From: Ruminococcaceae bacterium UBA1734 | Lineage (GTDB): Bacteria > Bacillota > Clostridia > Oscillospirales > Acutalibacteraceae | DNA: 64,000 nt | Direction of reading: 5' to 3' | NCBI GenBank assembly: GCA_002315765.1 | Contig: DCIE01000055.1 | Span: 1-64,000 of the forward strand | Notes under the pieces: generated by a model | The model's database searches: none | What the model was told of the DNA's origin: nothing | What the model saw: the letters and a program-made list of their open reading frames with translations, nothing else | Position numbers and translations under genes: made by a program | Part shown: piece after piece, positions 52,517-61,327 of the stretch | How the letters are laid out: each line of letters begins with the position of its first letter | Numbering within the stretch: the stretch's first letter is position 1

Positions 52517-53436
52517 TGGATAGGGAATACTCCTTTGGAAGAAGATGCGTTGCCTTCTTTTTTGTCATGGGGGAAACGGCGCTTTTTCTTCCATTTAAAA
52601 ATGCCGAATCGGGCAATTTCACAGCCTTTATTTTAGCTCTTGCTCTTGCAATTCCTTTTTATGTTTTTTGGTATTATCTTGCGGATAAAATGTTTGAAAT
52701 CAAAGGCAGGAAAGTTATAGTATATATTTTTTGCCTTGTTGTGATTTTAGGAAGTGTTTTCACTTCGGCGGTTACATCAAGAGGAATAACAGCCTATGTG
52801 AAAGAAGAAATCTTGATAAAAAACAGTAAGTTTTTAATACTTGTTTTCTTTTTGGGTGTGGCTCTTTATGCTTTAAGATGCGGTAAAAAGGTCATAACTA
52901 AATACTCGGTTTTGACCTTTTGGTTTTGTCTTGGGATTACGGTGATATTATTTATCGTGTCTTTTAAAATCTTCAGGCGCAGTTATTTCATCGATGCCGT
53001 AAAGGGCGAGATTTCTTCGCTTTTCCCGCAAACTTTCTACCTTTTTGTAAAATGCTTTTTTTCTGTTGGAGTATTGGCGGTTTTTCAAAGGTTTGCCTTC
53101 CGGGAAGTAGGTGTAAAAAATGACATTCGGGGTATAGTCTTGGGGGGAGGACTTTTATGCCTTTGCTTTTTAAGCGGGGTGCTTACCTTTTCTTTAAAAA
53201 CCGCATCGGAAATGAATTTTTCCTATGCACAAAGCATCGGTGTCATAAGTGTTGGTAAACTTTATACGAGAATGGACGGTTTTGCATATTTTATCTTCTT
53301 TTTTTCCTGCCTTATTAAAACGGCGGTCTGCGCAATAACAACCCAAATGATGTTCGTAAAAATGGGATGCAAAACACCCAAAGCAAAGGCAGGATTGTTA
53401 CTTTGTATTTCGGCACTTTCGGGTTATATAATTTAA
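52516..53436 (+). CDS. gerB: Spore germination permease B subunit
   Basis: A 306-residue amino-acid-permease-like membrane protein with nine or ten helices. The family length is about 365, so a helix may be missing or very short. GerB subunits bind the germinant. The ATG overlaps the gerC stop, completing an A-C-B operon. Sequence is Cys- and Phe-rich and diverged. Confidence 0.83.
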   Translation: MDREYSFGRRCVAFFFVMGETALFLPFKNAESGNFTAFILALALAIPFYVFWYYLADKMFEIKGRKVIVYIFCLVVILGSVFTSAVTSRGITAYVKEEILIKNSKFLILVFFLGVALYALRCGKKVITKYSVLTFWFCLGITVILFIVSFKIFRRSYFIDAVKGEISSLFPQTFYLFVKCFFSVGVLAVFQRFAFREVGVKNDIRGIVLGGGLLCLCFLSGVLTFSLKTASEMNFSYAQSIGVISVGKLYTRMDGFAYFIFFFSCLIKTAVCAITTQMMFVKMGCKTPKAKAGLLLCISALSGYII

Positions 53437-53485
53437 CATTAAAATATGCCTTCTTGCATATCTTTCTATGTAAGGGGGTATTTTT

Positions 53486-54700
53486 ATGAGGTTATTAAGA
53501 GTTTTATCCTTAATTCTTTGCTTTTCGTTATTATTCTCTTTGGGGACAATGGCAAAAACCGTTACGGTGGATGAGGACATTTCCGATGTTGATGAGCCGA
53601 TTGAATGCGATGCGGTTGATTTAAGCGTGGGAAAGGATTTGCAAATCAGCGCAAAAAGCGCTATCCTTATGGAACCGCATACGGGAGAAATCTTGTATGA
53701 CAAAAATTCTTCGGAAAAGTCGGCGCCGGCATCCATAACTAAGATAATGTCATTACTTCTTGTTATGGAGGCTATTGAGAGAAAGGAACTTTCTTTAAAT
53801 GAAGTTGTTACGGCAAGTGAGTATGCCTGTTCTATGGGAGGCTCACAAATTTGGCTTGAAGAAGGAGAAACAATGACGGTGGACGAACTTTTAAAGGCTA
53901 CCGCCATAGCCTCGGCAAACGATGCAACTGTGGCATTGGGAGAAAAAATATCAGGTAGCGAGGAATGCTTTGTGGCGCTTATGAATAAAAGGGCAAAGGA
54001 ACTTTCAATGAATAGCACCACCTTTAAGAACTGCACCGGACTTGACACCGATGGACATATTACGACCGCTTATGATGTGGCGATTATGTCGGCGGAACTT
54101 ATAAAACATTCTCTTATAAAAAATTATTCCACCGTTTGGATGGATTCCCTCAGAAACGGTGAAAGCGAACTTGTAAATACAAATAAATTAGTAAGATTTT
54201 ATGAGGGTGCAACGGGACTTAAAACAGGCACCACATCAAAAGCCGGAAGTTGCCTTAGCGCCACCGCCAAGCGGAACAACACCGAATTGGTTGCCGTGGT
54301 AATGGGGGCCTCAACATCAAAGGATAGATTTTCCGATGCTAAAAAACTTTTGGATTTCGGGTTTTCAAATTACGAAACACAGGAAATTTCTTCGGCAACA
54401 AAACCAAAGGAACTTACAGTGTCGGTGGAAAACGGAGATAAAAAAACGCTTTTAGGTGTGGCAAAGGGAAGCGTAACGGTGCTTTTGTCAAAGGGTGAAA
54501 GCGGAAAAATCACTCAAAAAGTGAATTTAAAAGAGAGCTACACCGCCCCTATTAAAAAAGGAGATGTTTTGGGAAGCGTGGATATATATTGCAAAGAGGA
54601 ACAAGTTGGGAAAATAGACATAACCGCCTCGGAAAATGCGGAAAAACTTAAATTTTCCACGGTATTAATGTGGATATTTAAGGATTTGTTTGTATTATAA
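53486..54700 (+). CDS. dacF: D-alanyl-D-alanine carboxypeptidase, DacF-like
   Basis: A 404-residue S11 serine peptidase that trims the terminal D-Ala of stem peptides. There is a signal peptide (residues 1-22). The catalytic S83-I-T-K86, S143-A-N and K246-T-G motifs are present. A C-terminal PBP5_C domain follows, ending in a hydrophobic helix (VLMWIFKDLFVL) for membrane attachment. It comes 49 bases after the ger operon. DacF is expressed in the forespore in Bacillus, so a spore-cortex role is likely but not proven by sequence. Confidence 0.9.
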   Translation: MRLLRVLSLILCFSLLFSLGTMAKTVTVDEDISDVDEPIECDAVDLSVGKDLQISAKSAILMEPHTGEILYDKNSSEKSAPASITKIMSLLLVMEAIERKELSLNEVVTASEYACSMGGSQIWLEEGETMTVDELLKATAIASANDATVALGEKISGSEECFVALMNKRAKELSMNSTTFKNCTGLDTDGHITTAYDVAIMSAELIKHSLIKNYSTVWMDSLRNGESELVNTNKLVRFYEGATGLKTGTTSKAGSCLSATAKRNNTELVAVVMGASTSKDRFSDAKKLLDFGFSNYETQEISSATKPKELTVSVENGDKKTLLGVAKGSVTVLLSKGESGKITQKVNLKESYTAPIKKGDVLGSVDIYCKEEQVGKIDITASENAEKLKFSTVLMWIFKDLFVL

Positions 54701-54731
54701 GTAAATAAATTGTGAATTTGACTATTTCCAC

Positions 54732-54760
54732 TTGAAAAACAATGGAAAATAATGTACAAT
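54732..54760 (+). promoter_or_regulatory. Promoter of pgi
   Basis: TTGAAA (54732-54737) and TACAAT (54755-54760), 17 bases apart, lie 38 bases before the pgi start codon. Confidence 0.7.
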
Positions 54761-54798
54761 AAAACTAAAGAAATCAGATGTGCTTTGGAGGCATTAAA

Positions 54799-56139
54799 AT
54801 GGGACTTAGATTTAACAGTTCGTACGCAAAAGGTTTTATAAGAGAAAACGACCTTTTAGGCTTAAAGGCTCAGGTTGGGGCTGCTCACGACCTTTTGGAT
54901 TCAAAAACAGGATTGGGTAACGATTTTTTGGGTTGGGTGGACCTTCCCGTAAATTATGATAAAGAAGAGTTTTCGAGAATTAAGGCTGCTGCCGATAAAA
55001 TAAGAAAAGATACCGATATTCTTATCGTAATCGGTATCGGCGGTTCTTATTTAGGTGCTCGTGCCGCAATAGAATTTTTAAAGGGCCAATATTATAACGC
55101 TTTAAGAGGAGATGCGCCGGAGATTTATTTTGCCGGAAACAGCATCAGCGGTGCAAACCTTTCCGATTTAATTAAGATGTGCGAAGGCAAGAGAGTTTCG
55201 GTTAATATCATTTCAAAATCCGGAACAACAACCGAACCTGCCGTTGCATTCAGAGTGTTTAGAAAACTTCTTGAAGAACGCTATGGCGAAAAAGAAGCAG
55301 CTTCTCGTATTTATTGTACCACCGATAAGGCAAGAGGTACTTTAAAGCAATTGGCTGATGAAAAGGGCTATGAATGTTTTGTAGTGCCGGATGATGTGGG
55401 CGGAAGATTTTCCGTTCTTACCGCAGTAGGACTTTTACCTATTGCCGCCGCCGGTGCTGATATTGATAAGTTAATGAAGGGTGCCGCAGATGCGAGAGCC
55501 GACTATGCGGTTAAGGATTTGGATGCCAACCCTTGCTACACATATGCCGCACTTCGTAATGCTTTTTACCGCAAGGGTAAATCAATTGAACTTTTGGTTT
55601 CTTATGAACCGAGATTTACCATGATGTCAGAGTGGTTTAAGCAGTTGTATGGCGAAAGCGAAGGCAAGGACAACAAGGGACTTTTCCCTGCAAGTGTAAC
55701 CTTCTCCACCGACCTTCACTCTATGGGACAGTTTGTTCAAGACGGTAGCCGTCTAATGTTTGAAACCGTTGTAAACATTAAAGACAACGGTGAAGATGTT
55801 ATTATCGAGGAAGAGGAAACCAACGGTGATGGTCTTAACTTCCTTGCAGGTAAGCCTATGTCTTTTGTAAATGAAAAGGCGTTTGAAGGAACCGTTTTAG
55901 CTCATACCGACGGCGGTGTGCCGAATCTTGTAATTGAGATTGACAAGGCTGACGAAGAGAATTTAGGAAGACTGATTTACTTCTTTGAAAAGGCTTGTGC
56001 AATTTCCGGATATATGCTTGGGGTTAATCCTTTTGACCAACCGGGTGTTGAAAGCTACAAAAAGAATATGTTTGCACTTTTAGGAAAACCGGGTTACGAG
56101 GATGCTAAGGCTGCTTTGGAAGCAAGACTTGGCAAATAA
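54799..56139 (+). CDS. pgi: Glucose-6-phosphate isomerase
   Basis: A 446-residue glycolytic enzyme of the shorter Gram-positive PGI type. [12 protein letters not shown] is the sugar-phosphate site, [11 protein letters not shown] the phosphate-binding loop, and [28 protein letters not shown] and [14 protein letters not shown] the catalytic and closing motifs. ATG 54799 follows GGAGG. The in-frame ATG at 54778 would include the ribosome site. Confidence 0.96.
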   Translation: MGLRFNSSYAKGFIRENDLLGLKAQVGAAHDLLDSKTGLGNDFLGWVDLPVNYDKEEFSRIKAAADKIRKDTDILIVIGIGGSYLGARAAIEFLKGQYYNALRGDAPEIYFAGNSISGANLSDLIKMCEGKRVSVNIISKSGTTTEPAVAFRVFRKLLEERYGEKEAASRIYCTTDKARGTLKQLADEKGYECFVVPDDVGGRFSVLTAVGLLPIAAAGADIDKLMKGAADARADYAVKDLDANPCYTYAALRNAFYRKGKSIELLVSYEPRFTMMSEWFKQLYGESEGKDNKGLFPASVTFSTDLHSMGQFVQDGSRLMFETVVNIKDNGEDVIIEEEETNGDGLNFLAGKPMSFVNEKAFEGTVLAHTDGGVPNLVIEIDKADEENLGRLIYFFEKACAISGYMLGVNPFDQPGVESYKKNMFALLGKPGYEDAKAALEARLGK

Positions 56140-56191
56140 TTAACGGAAACAACCGCCGGTGTGCGGTAATAAATATAAAGGAGTCAATATT

Positions 56192-56599
56192 ATGATTAAA
56201 CTCATTATCGGAAAAAAAGGTTCTGGTAAAACTAAAAAATTAGTGGAAATGGTAAATGCCGCCGCCGAGACAAGTCTCGGAAATGTTGTTTGCATTGAAA
56301 AGGGTGATGTTCTTACCTTTTCCGTTACTCATAAGGCTCGTTTGATAGATTCCTGCGATTTCGGAATTTCCGGATACGGCGAGTATTACGGTATGCTTGC
56401 CGGAATTAAGGCAGGTAACAACGATGTTACACATATCTTCGGCGATGCAACTCTTAGAATAGGCAGCCGTGATTATGAGGAGTTTGCCGCATTCTTAGAG
56501 AGAGTTTCAAAAATCTCCGATGTGGAATTTGTGTTCACACTTTCCTGCGATGAATCCGAGTTACCCGCAAAGATATTTGAATTAGCCGAAAAGTGCTGA
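56192..56599 (+). CDS. Small P-loop ATPase-like protein
   Basis: A 135-residue protein with a clear Walker A motif at the N-terminus (IIGKKGSGKTKKLVEMVN) and no other domain I recognise. FGDATLRIGSRDYEEFAAFLERV and VEFVFTLSCDESELP may form the Walker B/switch region. Similar short proteins in Clostridia are often labelled PilT-like from the P-loop alone, and no pilus gene is near. GGAG precedes ATG 56192. It follows pgi by 52 bases and is probably cotranscribed. Confidence 0.72.
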   Translation: MIKLIIGKKGSGKTKKLVEMVNAAAETSLGNVVCIEKGDVLTFSVTHKARLIDSCDFGISGYGEYYGMLAGIKAGNNDVTHIFGDATLRIGSRDYEEFAAFLERVSKISDVEFVFTLSCDESELPAKIFELAEKC

Positions 56600-56663
56600 T
56601 TCTCCAAATTGCAAATCAAAATATAAAAGTATGATTCAAAAAACGCTTTAAAATAAAGCTATT

Positions 56664-56704
56664 AATTGTCAGGTTTTTCGTTAGATTAATCTGGCAATTT
56701 TTTA
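56664..56704 (+). terminator. Terminator after the P-loop gene
   Basis: AATTGTCAG (56664-56672) pairs with CTGGCAATT (56691-56699), one G-U pair, followed by TTTTT. It closes the pgi transcript before the restriction-modification island. Confidence 0.75.
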
Positions 56705-56713
56705 TTATTAATA

Positions 56714-56742
56714 TTGCAATTGTTCGAGATATAGAATATAAT
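56714..56742 (+). promoter_or_regulatory. Promoter of the restriction-modification operon
   Basis: TTGCAA (56714-56719) and TATAAT (56737-56742) are 17 bases apart, 29 bases before the first methylase. Confidence 0.75.
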
Positions 56743-56771
56743 ATATACAACAAATCTGCGGGGGGTTAATT

Positions 56772-57839
56772 ATGGAATATATGTCAGCGAAAGAGGCAGC
56801 GTACAAATGGGGAATTTCTCAAAGACGAGTTGCTGTGCTTTGTTCAGAAAAAAGAATAGAAGATGCAACAATTATAGGAAATATGTGGATTATTCCAACT
56901 AATGCTGAAAAACCTATTGATGCGCGTGCTTTAAGATATGTCGAAAAAGACGAAAAACATGTAAAACCTTTTCTTAAGTGGGCCGGCGGAAAAGGACAAT
57001 TAATTTCTGAAATTGAACAGTATTACCCCTTTGACAATAATGTTACAAAATATGCAGAACCTTTTGTAGGCGGCGGCGCAGTACTGTTCGATGTTTTAAG
57101 CAAGTTTAATTTAAAGCAAGTTTATATTAGTGATGTAAATGCTGAGCTGATAAATACATACAAAATGATAAAAAAACATATTGACGAATTGATTCAGCAA
57201 TTAAGGGTGCTGCAAGAACTGTTTTTACCTTTGTCAACCGAAGACCGGAAACTTTTCTACAATTCAAAACGCGAAAGATTTAATTATTTAAAAGCAAACG
57301 GTGATGAGAGTGTAAATATAGAAAAAGCCGCTTTAATGATTTTTTTAAATAAGACATGTTTCAACGGATTGTTCCGCGTAAACAAAAAAGGTCTTTTTAA
57401 TGTTCCGATGGGTTCTTACAAAAATCCTTTAATATGTGATGAAAAAAATCTTAGAGCTGTATCGTCTAAATTAGAAAATGTTGAAATTGTATGTGGAGAT
57501 TATCGAGAATCGCAAAGATTTATTGATGAACACACTTTTGTGTATTTTGACCCACCATATCGACCCATAACCGATACGGCAAGCTTTACGGCATATACTG
57601 AGAATTTGTTCACAGATAAAGAACAAATTGAACTTGCAAGGTTTGTTGATACTTTAAATAACAAAGGAGCAAAAGTTGTAGTAAGCAATTCCGATCCTAA
57701 AAACTCCAATACAGAAGATGATTTTTTTGATAATATCTATTCATCACACAAAATAAAGCGTGTCGAAGCGAATAGAATGATAAACTGCCAAGCACAAGCA
57801 CGAGGAAAAGTAAAGGAATTACTTATTAGTAATTTTTAA
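56772..57839 (+). CDS. Dam-family adenine DNA methyltransferase fused to an N-terminal HTH
   Basis: A 355-residue D12-class N6-adenine methyltransferase. Residues 1-50 are a MerR/excisionase-like DNA-binding module (MSAKEAAYKWGISQRRVAVLCSEKRIEDATIIGNMWIIP). The methylase starts at residue 64 with PFLKWAGGKGQL and AEPFVGGGAVLF (SAM site, about 98-106) and has the catalytic D260-P-P-Y. A TRD lies between them. Relatives include M.DpnII and Dam (GATC), but specificity is not readable here. It is first in a three-gene island with a nuclease and a second methylase. The HTH may autoregulate the operon as a C protein does; that is speculation. Confidence 0.88.
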   Translation: MEYMSAKEAAYKWGISQRRVAVLCSEKRIEDATIIGNMWIIPTNAEKPIDARALRYVEKDEKHVKPFLKWAGGKGQLISEIEQYYPFDNNVTKYAEPFVGGGAVLFDVLSKFNLKQVYISDVNAELINTYKMIKKHIDELIQQLRVLQELFLPLSTEDRKLFYNSKRERFNYLKANGDESVNIEKAALMIFLNKTCFNGLFRVNKKGLFNVPMGSYKNPLICDEKNLRAVSSKLENVEIVCGDYRESQRFIDEHTFVYFDPPYRPITDTASFTAYTENLFTDKEQIELARFVDTLNNKGAKVVVSNSDPKNSNTEDDFFDNIYSSHKIKRVEANRMINCQAQARGKVKELLISNF

Positions 57840-57850
57840 GGAGGATATAT

Positions 57851-58435
57851 ATGATTAAAAACGGCAAAGGCGGAGGGAACACAAAAACAGGTTTAATATT
57901 TGAAGGAAAAACCGATTTAGAAACATTTCTTTCAAATCAAAAGGGATACTGCGTTAAAAACGAAAAAGAAGAAGTTGTTTTTAATAATAAAAAGACAACT
58001 ATAACACTGAAAAACGTTTACTATAACGATGTAAAAATTGCAGAATTATATAAAAAACATTCTTTTTATAATTCATTGCTAATAAAATTAGGGATTGATT
58101 GGAAACAATATATATCAAAACAACTTTTACCGGACGACTCAATATTTGTTATTATAAAGAATACAGTTTTTATTATTGAATGCAAACATCAACAGGTTGC
58201 CGGTTCTGTAGACGAAAAACTCCAAACATGTGATTTTAAAAAGAAACAATATAAGAAGCTGCTTTCTAAAGCAAATTTAGAGGTGGAATATATTTATTTG
58301 CTTGATGATTGGTTTAGAGATGCAAAATATAAAGATGTACTTGATTATATTCAAAGTGTTAATTGCGATTATTTTTTCGAATATATTCCACTTTATAAAT
58401 TGGGTTTACCTGTCCCCGAAATTCAAAAGGTATAA
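57851..58435 (+). CDS. Predicted PD-(D/E)XK restriction endonuclease
   Basis: A 194-residue protein with the nuclease core P94-D-D...E110-C-K112 followed by QQVAGSVDEKLQTCDFKKKQY, a pattern typical of restriction-type PD-(D/E)XK enzymes. E18 in TGLIFEGKTDLE may be the helix-A acid. No closer family is recognised, and it is shorter than R.DpnII or R.MboI. Its position between two DNA methylases, with AAGGAGG and 11 bases after the first, supports a restriction role. It does not resemble a transposase or a phage terminase. Confidence 0.78.
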   Translation: MIKNGKGGGNTKTGLIFEGKTDLETFLSNQKGYCVKNEKEEVVFNNKKTTITLKNVYYNDVKIAELYKKHSFYNSLLIKLGIDWKQYISKQLLPDDSIFVIIKNTVFIIECKHQQVAGSVDEKLQTCDFKKKQYKKLLSKANLEVEYIYLLDDWFRDAKYKDVLDYIQSVNCDYFFEYIPLYKLGLPVPEIQKV

Positions 58436-58437
58436 TC

Positions 58438-59187
58438 ATGGTGAGAAATAAGATTACAAAATGGGAGCCGGATGATTTTGAACTTGAAATGACAACCCAT
58501 TGGTCATTTCCAAAGCGTGGCGATTGGGCTACACACGATGCAAAATGGCGTGGTAATTGGTCGCCTTATGTCCCAAGAAACATTCTATTAAGATATTCAA
58601 AAGAGGGTGATTTGGTATTAGATCAGTTTGCCGGCGGAGGAACAACGCTTGTAGAGGCAAAACTATTAAATCGAAATATTATCGGCGTAGACATAAATGA
58701 TATTGCCATAAGCCGTTGCAAAGAAAAAATAAATTTTGAACACGAGTGTGCCAACGGTAAAGTATATATTCATAAAGCCGATGCTCGTAATCTTGATTTT
58801 ATACCAAATGACAGTATCGATTTGATTTGCACGCATCCGCCCTATGCTGATATAATCAAATATAGTGAGGATATTGAAGAAGATTTATCGCATTTAAAGA
58901 TTAAAGATTTTCTTGGAGAAATGAAAAAGGTAGCCGATGAAAGCTACCGAGTTTTAAAAAAGGATAAATTCTGCGCTATTCTTATGGGAGATACAAGACA
59001 AAAAGGATGTATGATTCCTATGTCTTTCGATGTTATGAGAATCTTTGAAAAGTCGGGATTTAAACTTAAAGAAATTATAATTAAAGAACAACACAATTGC
59101 AAAGCAACAGGTTATTGGAAGACTAATAGTATAAAATATAATTTTCTTTTGATAGCACACGAATATTTATTTGTATTTAAAAAATGA
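58438..59187 (+). CDS. Second amino-methyltransferase of the island
   Basis: A 249-residue DNA methyltransferase with motif I (D62-QFAGGGTTLVEAKLLNRNIIGVD) before motif IV (T132-H-P-P-Y136). This is not the beta-class order of M2.DpnII. The N-terminal TTHWSFPKRGDWATHDAKWRGNWSPYVPRNIL and C-terminal QHNCKATGYWKTN...FLLIAHEYLFVFKK blocks recur in small N4-cytosine/N6-adenine methylases. T/S-x-PPY-type motifs are common in m4C enzymes, so N4-cytosine is possible. It lies 2 bases after the nuclease gene and ends the island. Confidence 0.83.
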   Translation: MVRNKITKWEPDDFELEMTTHWSFPKRGDWATHDAKWRGNWSPYVPRNILLRYSKEGDLVLDQFAGGGTTLVEAKLLNRNIIGVDINDIAISRCKEKINFEHECANGKVYIHKADARNLDFIPNDSIDLICTHPPYADIIKYSEDIEEDLSHLKIKDFLGEMKKVADESYRVLKKDKFCAILMGDTRQKGCMIPMSFDVMRIFEKSGFKLKEIIIKEQHNCKATGYWKTNSIKYNFLLIAHEYLFVFKK

Positions 59188-59248
59188 TTTGTAGCATTTT
59201 TTGATATGATAAGATTAAATGATAACAATATTATTCTTATGCATTATT

Positions 59249-59281
59249 AAAGCCTCCGCAGGTATTTCTGCGGAGGCTTTG
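59249..59281. terminator. Bidirectional terminator
   Basis: AAAGCCTCCGCAG (59249-59261) and CTGCGGAGGCTTT (59268-59280) are perfectly complementary, 13 pairs. It separates the methylase island from the convergent phosphoglycerol-transferase gene. Confidence 0.88.
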
Positions 59282-59303
59282 CTAATATCTTGAATGGATT
59301 ATA

Positions 59304-60833
59304 CTAATAATTGTTTAGGAATCGGGACATATAGTATTTAGAACTCTTTTTGGTTTCGCTGTTCAGCCAATCAAAGCCTTTTTCTTCGGTGAGAGTTTTA
59401 GTCTTTGAGAAGAGATTTGTTCCGAGACCTAATCTATCACCCTTAATCTCGCAACCCATAGCGGCAAGTGTGGTAGGGAACATATCAAGGGTTGTAAAAT
59501 CTCGGTTTTTGCTGTTCTTTGTGGAAACAGCAGAGTTTATAAAACAGTTATAAACATGGCGGGTGTAGTTTGATGGAATGTTTTTTGAAGCATAATCCTC
59601 GTCCATAGTACAATGGTCGCCTGAAATAATCACGGTTGTATTTTCGTAGAAATCCTGTTTCTTAATCCAATCGACAAAAGCCGATACAAGTCGTGAAGAA
59701 CAGGCAAAAACATTTTCGTATTTGTTTTTAAACTGATTTTTACAAAGTTTGCATTTATATCCGCTTGGGAAATGGGTGTCAACCGTTAGCAATGTATAGG
59801 CAAAAGGTTTGTCGGATTTCGCCATATCAAGAATTTTTGACTTTGAAAACTCGAACAGTTTTGAATCCTCAAAGCCCCAGTTTACAAAATAATCCTCGGG
59901 AATAAGTCCATCTTCTTTAATTGAGAAAAGGTCGTGAATGGTATCGGTGCCGTGTTGAAGGTACAAGTTCCTTCTTCCGCCGAAATTACTGTCAGAGCCT
60001 ACCATAAGAGCCTGATTATATCCGTTTTCCGATAAAATATTACTGAGGGTTGTAACGCCCGGCAGGAATTTTGTGTACTTTTTATAGTCGTTTTTTCCTA
60101 AATTGCCCGGGAGATAAAGGGGTATTCCGGCAGTTTGTGATACCATACCGGCAACGGTCCAACCCGAACGCTCAACCGCAAGGGCGCCACCTACCGAAGA
60201 ATTGTCTGAGAAGTTGGTATTGCTTTTGGCTAAATTATATAACTCGGGAATAGTATTATAAGGTAACGCACCACCTTTATCGGTGGAAAAGAAAGATGTT
60301 TCCATACTCTCAAGGAAAATATATATTAAATTCCTTTTTGTTTCGGGGAATTTAATATCGGTGTCTTTTGGGTCAACATAATACTCGTCATAGATTTTTG
60401 TTCGCTGACTTAGGTTTTTTATGTAATCAAACATTCCCACACTTCCACCTGCAAGGGCAAAAAGTGTTATGCAAAGAATAACGGAAACGACTTTAGTAGA
60501 TGTTTTGCCCAAGGGATACAAACGGAATTTTTTTGAGAATGCCGAAAGAACAATTGCGAATTTCGACTTGTAAAACACCAAAAAACTAATTAACGCCGTT
60601 ACAAGAATTGCAGGAATAAGCCCGTTTTTAAAATATGAGCTCATTATATTGCTTGATGTGGAATGGAAATCCGAAAGTAAGGTGAACACAATGGAGTCAA
60701 ATCCGGTGTCGCCGAAAGTTCTAAGGTACCAAAATGCCGAGAAAAAGGCAGTAGTACCTAAAAAAATCAGTAGAACAGATAATATCGCAAGAAAAAAATT
60801 CAAACCCCTATGTTTATTATTTTTCTTCTTCAT
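59304..60833 (-). CDS. LTA-synthase/phosphoglycerol-transferase-like membrane enzyme
   Basis: A 510-residue member of the alkaline-phosphatase superfamily. About four or five N-terminal transmembrane helices precede an extracellular sulfatase-like domain. NLIYIFLESMETSFF opens it with the metal Glu. ERSGWTVAGMVSQTAGIPL supplies the Thr nucleophile region, and VDTHFPSG and VIISGDHCTMD the metal ligands. It resembles phosphoglycerol transferase I (OpgB) as much as LtaS, so it probably transfers glycerol phosphate to a surface glycan or lipid. ATG 60833 has AGAGG upstream and overlaps the small membrane gene by 17 bases. Confidence 0.85.
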   Translation of the reverse strand: MKKKNNKHRGLNFFLAILSVLLIFLGTTAFFSAFWYLRTFGDTGFDSIVFTLLSDFHSTSSNIMSSYFKNGLIPAILVTALISFLVFYKSKFAIVLSAFSKKFRLYPLGKTSTKVVSVILCITLFALAGGSVGMFDYIKNLSQRTKIYDEYYVDPKDTDIKFPETKRNLIYIFLESMETSFFSTDKGGALPYNTIPELYNLAKSNTNFSDNSSVGGALAVERSGWTVAGMVSQTAGIPLYLPGNLGKNDYKKYTKFLPGVTTLSNILSENGYNQALMVGSDSNFGGRRNLYLQHGTDTIHDLFSIKEDGLIPEDYFVNWGFEDSKLFEFSKSKILDMAKSDKPFAYTLLTVDTHFPSGYKCKLCKNQFKNKYENVFACSSRLVSAFVDWIKKQDFYENTTVIISGDHCTMDEDYASKNIPSNYTRHVYNCFINSAVSTKNSKNRDFTTLDMFPTTLAAMGCEIKGDRLGLGTNLFSKTKTLTEEKGFDWLNSETKKSSKYYMSRFLNNY

Positions 60834-61152
60834 CGTTAACCTCTTGTAGAGAAATTTTGAAATTCTTTGCAACAAAAACCTCCGCAACTGCCAAAACCAC
60901 AGCCGAAATCAAGGCAATTGCAATAAACGATATTGCGGCACGGGGAGTGGTGTCGGTTTCCAAGGAAATAAAAGGAATGTCCGCAGTGCCGAATACAAAT
61001 CTTTTAAGCGCAAAAATCAATCCGTTGATTAAAAGATTGTTAAGAGAATAAATACCCAAAACATTTTTTAAATCAAGGTCTGCTTTAAGGATTTTTTCAA
61101 AAAGAAAAACCGAAAAACAAGCAGGTAAGAAAAGACAAATAAAACCAATCAT
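60817..61152 (-). CDS. Small three-helix membrane protein
   Basis: A 111-residue protein with hydrophobic segments at about 1-20, 38-52 and 70-94 and an acidic C-terminus (EVNDEEEK). I recognise no family. It overlaps the phosphoglycerol-transferase-like gene and is upstream of it in the same transcript, so a partner role in the same envelope step is likely. Confidence 0.65.
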   Translation of the reverse strand: MIGFICLFLPACFSVFLFEKILKADLDLKNVLGIYSLNNLLINGLIFALKRFVFGTADIPFISLETDTTPRAAISFIAIALISAVVLAVAEVFVAKNFKISLQEVNDEEEK

Positions 61153-61279
61153 ACTTTATCTCCCTAAAATACAAATTTCTACAAAAATTATAGCACACGC
61201 CATAATTAAAGTCAAGAAATCAAAGGAAAAAATCGACTGTTTTTGTGGTTTGTCATAGCCCTTTTAGTGGTAAAATCGG

Positions 61280-61308
61280 TTGATTTTTTATATTTGTTGT
61301 TGTATAAT
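61280..61308 (+). promoter_or_regulatory. Promoter of the O-antigen-ligase-like gene
   Basis: TTGATT (61280-61285) and TATAAT (61303-61308), 17 bases apart, lie 19 bases before the start codon. Confidence 0.7.
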
Positions 61309-61327
61309 AAAATAAGGTGGTGAGAAG

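Noticed and set aside
53398..54048. Open frame of 216 codons on the minus strand
   Set aside because: It is antisense to dacF, whose SxxK, SxN and KTG boxes prove the plus-strand reading.
56192..56599. Pilus retraction ATPase PilT
   Set aside because: Only a Walker A motif supports this. At 135 residues it lacks the PilT domains and no type IV pilus gene is nearby.
56772..59187. Assignment as a DpnII/MboI (GATC) system
   Set aside because: The first methylase is Dam-like, but the nuclease does not resemble R.DpnII or R.MboI and the second methylase has the wrong motif order, so GATC specificity cannot be claimed.
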